Shown here: positions 58,062-64,000 of the stretch, piece after piece | Layout: the number at the start of each line of letters is the position of its first letter | Numbering within the stretch: the stretch's first letter is position 1 | NCBI RefSeq assembly: GCF_000516985.1 | Contig: NW_006917097.1 | Coordinates: forward strand, 1,798,001 to 1,862,000 | Origin: Pestalotiopsis fici W106-1 | Lineage: Eukaryota; Ascomycota; Sordariomycetes; Amphisphaeriales; Sporocadaceae | Direction of reading: 5' to 3' | Length of the DNA: 64,000 nucleotides | Translations under genes and position numbers: made by a program | The notes under the pieces: model-generated | Databases searched by the model: none | What the model was told of the DNA's origin: nothing | What the model saw: only the letters and a program-made list of their open reading frames with translations

Positions 58062-59510
58062 CTATAAATAAAAGTCAGTGCTTGGCAGATACAACTGGCG
58101 CAATATGAGTACGACGTACCCAGCAACTTGTCCATTTTTCAATTTCTGAACCGACTCGTTGAATTTCGAGAGTCCAACTACTGTGGGCTTCAGACGAAGT
58201 TTACCTGTACCCTCTCATGTCAGAAAATCCATGAAATGCTTTGGCAAAACAGTGAATATCACCTCGTTCGGCAAACTCGAGAGTTTCAGCAATGTCAGCT
58301 AGGCTGCTGACACAGGTTCCCTTGATTGACTGATTACGGAAGATCAGCCGAGTAGGGTCAACGTCGACGTGAAATTTGCCAGCTGGAGGAAGTCCAATAC
58401 TGTACAATTGGTTAGTACAACGAGTTGCTCAAGCCTCTGGGTCTGGTCTGGATCCATACCACATGACAACGCCGCTGCAGCGAAGTCCGAGGTAGTCGAC
58501 AGAGATCGGGTAAGATTGGATAGCTGCGAAAACATGTTAGAGAATGATGGCATGCAATGCACCTGAAATTTTGCAGACTGACCAGTAACGAAAACGCCGT
58601 GCGCTCCACCAGCCGTGATCTCCATGACACGCTCCGGCGGGTTCTCAAACTCTTTGAAGTCGACAAAGACCTCTGCGCCCATCTCCTTGGCAAGTGCCTC
58701 CCTCTCGGCCCCGGTATCGACGACGATTACGCGAAGTCCCATGGCAACAGCAAGCTGCACACCCTGAATTCCGACACCTCCACCTCCGCCTGGGAAGCAG
58801 GCCCACTGGCCGGGGCGCAAACCGGATTCCTTGAGCGCCGTGTACACGGTAGACGCGGAGCACATGACGGGACCTGCGACATGGTCGCTCACACCATCAG
58901 GGATGAGGGAAGTATATCGCTCCGGGGATTTCACATATTGCTTATAAGAACCTGGGATGCGTTTTAATATGCAGGGAAAACGTGGACAGATTTCACGCGC
59001 GGGAACAAAACAAAACATACCATCAATGTGCAGGCCAGTCAGGACACCATTGAGACAGTACGTCTCGCGACCATTCTGGCACTCCCAGCAAGAGTGGCAG
59101 ACATCTTGGATCGGTTTGTAGCCGGCGCGCTGGCCAACCTTGAGACGCTTGACATTCTCTCCCACCTTGACAATGACGCCGGCGCCTTCGTGGCCGGCGC
59201 ACTGCGTGTTGAATGTGGACATGGCCGGGAGAGCCCAGTCGTTGAGCATGAAATGCACGTCGGACATGCACAACCCGGTCGCGTTGAGCTTGATGAGGAC
59301 ATCGTCGGGGCCTTGCAAGAATGAACATTAGTGTTATTTATATCTCACACACGCATCCCTTGACCTTTCTTGATCTTTTGCTGACGAACCAATTTCAGGA
59401 ACTGGGACATTCTTGACTTCAACATGAAAGTCGGGCCCCTCGTTTACCACAACACCGGCTAGACACTCCTTTGGAATTTCGAAAGTGGTGGTATCTTCAA
59501 CACTGCCCAT
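58062..59510 (-). CDS. Zinc-dependent alcohol dehydrogenase
   Basis: Multi-exon gene starting at 59510 (MGSVEDTTTFEIPKECLAGV). Catalytic zinc ligands are in NATGLCMSDVHF and QCAGHEGAGVIVKVGENV. The structural-zinc cysteines lie in VCHSCWECQNGRETYCLNG. The NAD fold is ACFPGGGGGVGIQGVQLAVA, a glycine-rich version of the usual GxGxxG, with VVDTGAER at the acidic end. Short exons then give AIQSYPISVDYLGLRCSGVV and IGLPPAGKFHVDVDPTRLIF. The last join is FAERG, then GKLRLKPTVVGLSKFNESVQ and KLKNGQVAG, across an intron with a GTGATA donor (about 58261) and a TACAG acceptor (about 58207). Without this intron the gene looks frameshifted, but it is not. It oxidises or reduces an unknown alcohol/aldehyde pair with NAD(H) in the cytosol. 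Confidence 0.87.
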
Positions 59511-61054
59511 TTTGAACGAATGGTAGTAGGCCCTTTTCTTCTTCTGCTCTTTCTGATTGTAAATATATGTGTGATTTGGAATGAAGATGAATAGTACACG
59601 TTCCTGAAGTTTGCGTCAAAAGTAGAAAGTTGTCAAGAGTCTTTGGGAAAGGAGGAGACGTGTGCAATCTCTTTCTCCTCTGGCTGGACGACGTGCCTGA
59701 GATGCTCCCCCAAATCACAGTTGCCGAGCTTCACTTTTGAAGCGGGAGAGTGCGGGGGTGAAGTCCGCTCCCCAGGTTTCTCCAGATATGCCCCCTGCGC
59801 TTGCATGGCATCTGCGCGCTGTGATCGTGGAGAAGTGGTTCTATAGATCTTGGCCCAACCAATAATGACCCAGAGCTTGCCAGATTGGGCAGATGCCTCG
59901 GTGGGCGTTGGGTTGGCAGGATGTGCAAAGACATTGTTCGGATTCGTGGCTAGAGCCCGTCGCCGATGGGGTTTGCTTTGAATGAGGGGCAGGCTGATTT
60001 TGGAGTCCTGTTTGGCTATCGTGTTCCGCATGCCGCACAGCAATTCAGGCGATCCGCGGGCAAACATGTCATGGATCCCGGGTTACCCCTCTGGAGTTGG
60101 AGACTGAGAATGCAGTTGGTCCTGCATTTTTTGTTGTTGTCATGCGATGGCAGCCGCCTAAATTGAATATTGCTTCGTTCTCTGCGCTGCATTCTGGATG
60201 CGCATTATGCCTCATAATATGGAGGTTTCCTCGTTGTAGTAGAGGAAATACTGTTAAAGAATCACCTCTAGTTGTTTCTTAATCTTAACCGTGTTGGACA
60301 CAGTAGGATGGAGTATCATTAATCTCCACATGCTCTTTTGGGCAGCTTATATTCTAACGGGCACGAAATCACTAGGCCCAACCTGTCAATAACGACTCAG
60401 TAGTATCGGTCAATGCCACCTATACATACATGGCTCAGTGTATAATCTCGCATGCACAATTGCAGGTCAGTCAAGGTCCTAGATCTATCATTGCTAGGGA
60501 CGACGGTCTTGATAGACAGATACATGTGTCAAATAATTAAAGTCCTTGCAGCTCCTTCAAACGGGAGTTCTAAATTTGGTTCCTCCTCTGGACCAATCAC
60601 AACGCTGCTAATAAGCAGGGCAGCTCTGACAGGGATCATGACGTAGCGTCCAACGGTGGACTGCGATGATCCTGGACTTTTTGTACGCTGGAATGTCGAA
60701 AACGCAGACAGAAAATCGACAGCTTCAAGGCCAAAGAGGGGCGGTGCCCCATCCTGAGACCCCTTCTCCTGCCTTATCGTGTATCACGAAGCAAAAGACT
60801 TTGAGGCTAAATTACTTCTAGAACCAAACCAAAAAGCACCAGCGTTAGAGCTGTCAGCCCAGAAAAGCATCCACCCGCATTTCGATTTGAGGGGTTGTTC
60901 GCATCAGTTGATAACCTTGACAAGCCTCCTTCTTCCCCAGATTCCTGTTCTTCCTCATCTGGATTGCATTCCGATACGTTACTTGATCATTGCCATCAAG
61001 ATCATCTCCATCACACCTCCGAAAGACCTGTCTCCATACCCACAATCCTGCAAA
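59511..61054. other. Intergenic, with one weak candidate frame
   Basis: The minus-strand frame 60067-59633 (144 residues, no domain recognised) might be a small gene, but there is no supporting motif. The rest, including 60200-61000, holds the leader of the next gene (CT-rich near 60920-60960) and nothing else I can name. Confidence 0.3.
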
Positions 61055-61881
61055 ATGGCTGCCGTTGCTGCTTGTCCCGTCGTTGGTAATGAATATCCTG
61101 TTCCATCTCAAGCTCCAGTGCTACGGAAATCCCACAGTACTAACAAGTTTCTACTCTTCATCAGGCACGACCAACGATACTCTTCCTCCATCTCACCCGG
61201 GTACGTCTGTGCCCATTCTCCGATTTCGATATCGCTGTCAAAACATCAACGACGTTTGCTGACCTACATCTGCAACAGAGATTGATCTCTCCAAGCCAGG
61301 CCAGATCTGCCCTGTCGTCGGTGCCAAGACCGATCATCACCTGAGTCAGTCACAGTGGCCTTGATCACAAGATTAGGAAGAAACAAAGATTCTAATACGG
61401 ATAAATCAGATCTTCACAAGCACCCTCAAGTCCCTCTCCCTGCCGGCCACCCCGAGGCCAGCCAGGCAGATGCTCAAAAGTGCCCAGTGCTCAACAAGGC
61501 CGTGAACGAGCCCGAGAGCCAGGCCATGGACGACAAGATTTGCCCAGTCGTGGGTACCGCTACGACTGTCCTGCCTCCGGACCACCCCAGGTGAGACAAA
61601 TTTGCAGAATATCCCAAAAAAAAGAGACATATGTGGAACGAGTATTTAACACATGTTTTGAATAGTACGGCCAACGCAGCCGAGGGCGATGTTTGCCCCG
61701 TCACAAAGGCCACTGTAGGCCACCACAAGGTGTGCAGCACTTATAAAATGACCTTTCGTGGTTCACGTCCAGGTTTACTGACTTTTGCAATTAGAACAAG
61801 GTCACCACGCACCCGTCTGTTGATGCTGCCGAGGCTGACGCCGTCTGCCCAGTCACTGGTGCAAAGGGTCCTAGACACTAA
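61055..61881 (+). CDS. Small protein with six Cys-Pro-Val motifs (candidate heme-binding)
   Basis: Six short exons (61055-61085, 61165-61200, 61279-61344, about 61411-61591, about 61667-61730, about 61796-61881) join in frame to about 154 residues. All six cysteines lie in Cys-Pro-Val: C7, C33, C69, C89, C115 and C144. Each motif is followed by a histidine-containing stretch: CPVVG..LPPSHP, CPVVGAKTDHH, CPVLN, CPVVG..VLPPDHP, CPVTK..GHH and CPVTG..PRH. Cys-Pro dipeptides are heme regulatory motifs; the CPV form is known from cytochrome c heme lyase and heme-controlled regulators. Repetition plus nearby histidines suggests binding of several hemes or metal ions. There is no signal peptide or membrane span and little predicted structure. 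I do not know an established name. Intron count is high for the size, and each intron falls between repeats or near one. Confidence 0.7.
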
Positions 61882-64000
61882 ATACATCATGTCAAATTGG
61901 AATCAAACTGGCGTACGGGATTTGGGATTTGATACTTTTATACACAAAATTAAAACTCATCCAATTGCAGTGCATTTTCTTTTTCGTGATTGGCCAACAT
62001 GTCATTCAAGGGGGAAAAGAGAAATCGCCCAAGAGCATCGACAGCCCTCTTAGTCCACATGACGGAAGCTTGCAAAGGGTTGATCTGTACCCAATCGTCC
62101 CGACCTGATGCTCATTACACGGAGTTGGGAAGCTCACTGCTGAATTGCAGCAGTAGGGCAGATAAAGAGTATCTTACTGGTTGTTGTCATGGACCCAGGG
62201 AAGCATTCTCAGTGTACAATGGTAATGCCATTCCCACACCCCCTCTTTCCTTGATCATCTGAATGTTGAACCAGAATACTCGCTCTTCCATTACAGAAAA
62301 CTCATCAAGTCCGATCAATCCCGGGGATCGCCGCGTCCAAGACTCGTCCTAGTGGATGTGCATAAGACTGGAGTTGGACTTTAGAGAATGCGGCTCTGTC
62401 AAGGTCGTGTTCCGATATTTTCTCGCAACGGTTCGTTCAATAGGTTTTATGCAGGTAAATACTGGGACGTAGAGTAAGGGAGATAACCTTTGCGCGGACT
62501 CGTTTTAGAAAACAGGGGGAACCCAAAAGAGAGCGACTAGGAATGCCCTGTCTTTTTCAAAGCAAGACGGCCCCAATCTTTCTTTCTTTTTTTGCAAAGT
62601 AGGAGATTCGTTTGACAAAAGATGATGATGAGAGAGGGAAATAGTCGAGCCGCACAAAGAAGATACGGCCCGAGACAACTACCAACGCAAATCAACAGAT
62701 TGCGCGTACTCCATTGGCAACAACCCCGGATTTTCACCGCGGTGGAATTCCCCCATATTCCCCTGATTTCTGAAATGGGCCAAATTTCTTTTCTTTTTTT
62801 TCTGCCCCAGAACTATTGCGGAGTTGCCCCTCTGGTGTCTGTTTCGCCATTGAGAGGCTACAGAGTGCCGATTACCATTCGGAAACAAGCATCGGTACAG
62901 GCAGATCGACTCGTCGTCCACTGGCCAGGGGGTCCCATGGCGGAAGAAGAGCCAACGATGGCACAGATGAACATGGATTGGTGAGAGAAAAAGAATTGCG
63001 GGTTCGCAGCTGATCTATTGACCACGCTTCGGATGCCCTATTGCGAAGGACTCGATCCATATCACTAACATTAGGTATATGGAGATTTCCCCCAGTTGTG
63101 TATGTGTGAAGTGTGGGATGGTAGTGGGAATTCCGAACCCCAGACGGACCATTATGGAACCGCTACTAGTAGGGAGGGGTGGGAGATTCCAGCTTCGGCA
63201 CTTTGTTTCGGTAAATGCCAAAGAATATTTGATTGCAATTAGCAACTCGTTGATTGAACAATGGGAGAGGGGAGAACTCGGTAGACTCCGTCGAGCCTCT
63301 CTGGAATGCTGCATTTCCAAACATGAGACAAATGGACCTTGATACTTGAAGCAGGTGTAATATTCTCATCCAGCTTTTACCGATCAGATACTATTTCTCC
63401 AAATTAAACAATTCATTGAATCCAATGTCATTGTCACTTTCAGTTCACCTCTCCTCCAAGGGGGAAAAAAAGAAAGAAAGACAAGGTGCTTGTCGATATA
63501 GCAGCGATAGATAATAGTCGTCAGCCAAGCCATGGCCAGCCCAATCGGATGGGCTCCTTGCGAATGCTTCAGCCGCGCTCGGGTCGACAGGCACATTTTT
63601 GGGGGTTGTACAAGCAACGCCTATCGTGTAGGAGCAAGCAATACCCCAGTCACACATCATAGGTACCTCCTCAATACGTTAGTTTTTATTTTTATTTTAT
63701 TTGGGTGAATTGACACACAGCCTTGCTGCGCGCATCAATTCGCTTGGGGGAAACGTGACTATCGACTGTGCTCTGTCCGCCCAGCCGGCTCGCCCCGCTA
63801 CGCCATGGCTCACGGCCTTGGTGTTACTACCTAGTAGTAGGCTTGCCGCGAAGCCATTGCAGACAGAATATACCTACGGAAATGCCTCCATGCTTGGATT
63901 AGGAGCTTCGGAAGTACGGAAATGCACGAATATCGCATATAATGAACAATCACAGGCATTCTTTTTTTCTTATTACGGAGCGCTTGTCCGGTGGCTCTGC
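61882..64000. other. Right-end stretch without supportable gene
   Basis: 2.1 kb. Frames at 62622-62984 and 63384-63660 are short, lack recognisable domains and overlap frames on the other strand. AT-rich patches lie near 63690 and 63960. No repeat or RNA gene recognised. Confidence 0.35.

Noticed and set aside
58197..58270. Apparent frameshift near the end of the alcohol dehydrogenase gene
   Set aside because: An intron with a GTGATA donor and TACAG acceptor restores FAERG to GKLRLKPTVVG in frame, so the gene is intact.
1..64000. CRISPR arrays, operons, ribosome-binding sites or phage features
   Set aside because: Spliceosomal introns and gene families show a eukaryotic nuclear genome; no such arrays or sites were seen.

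Overview
The window is 64 kb of nuclear DNA from a filamentous ascomycete, most likely a sordariomycete. The evidence is intron structure and gene content: genes are cut by short introns (about 50-100 bases) with GT..AG ends and CTAAC/CTGAC-type branch sites, and the window carries fungal families such as a PTH11-like receptor, AA9 and LPMO-like secreted proteins, GH43, Zn2Cys6 and fungal_trans regulators. I could not fix the species. I rebuilt gene models by reading across introns, so several differ from any single open reading frame.

Left flank (1-6.8 kb): the N-terminal part of methionine aminopeptidase 1 running off the left edge, a small secreted protein with an N-terminal histidine (LPMO-like), a secreted GH43-like glycosidase and a small integral membrane protein (DUF2456-like).

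Central cluster (6.9-20.05 kb, possibly to 23.1 kb): three cytochrome P450s and a membrane-bound O-acyltransferase, all on the minus strand. They are followed by a delta-7 sterol reductase (DHCR7) homologue that diverges from the acyltransferase, then a C-14 sterol reductase (ERG24) homologue on the minus strand. Two P450s carry the NT-x-P..FW I-helix and CPGR heme loop of the CYP7/CYP8 (sterol hydroxylase) type. Together this reads as a sterol- or steroid-tailoring pathway: double-bond reduction, several oxidations and acylation. A PTH11-like receptor follows. No terpene cyclase, polyketide synthase or peptide synthetase is visible, so the substrate is probably a housekeeping sterol or an intermediate. 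This is the best candidate for an undescribed system here.

Middle (23-39 kb): a multi-exon gene I do not recognise, a pectin methylesterase, a tartrate/isopropylmalate-type dehydrogenase, a hydrolase with the full active site of fluoroacetate dehalogenase, and two regulator genes placed tail to tail. One is a small protein with an atypical zinc cluster and no regulatory domain. The other has a fungal_trans domain and no visible zinc cluster.

Right part (39-62 kb): a ketosteroid-dehydrogenase-like flavoprotein, a TauD-type dioxygenase, a Ser/Thr-rich cell-surface protein, an FAD monooxygenase, an AA9 LPMO, a DUF7726 nuclear-type protein, an alpha/beta esterase, a secreted binding-type protein with a His/Gly-rich segment, an AIF-like NAD(P)H oxidoreductase and a zinc alcohol dehydrogenase. 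A small protein with six Cys-Pro-Val motifs (candidate heme regulatory motifs) closes the gene-bearing part. The last 2.1 kb holds no gene I can support.
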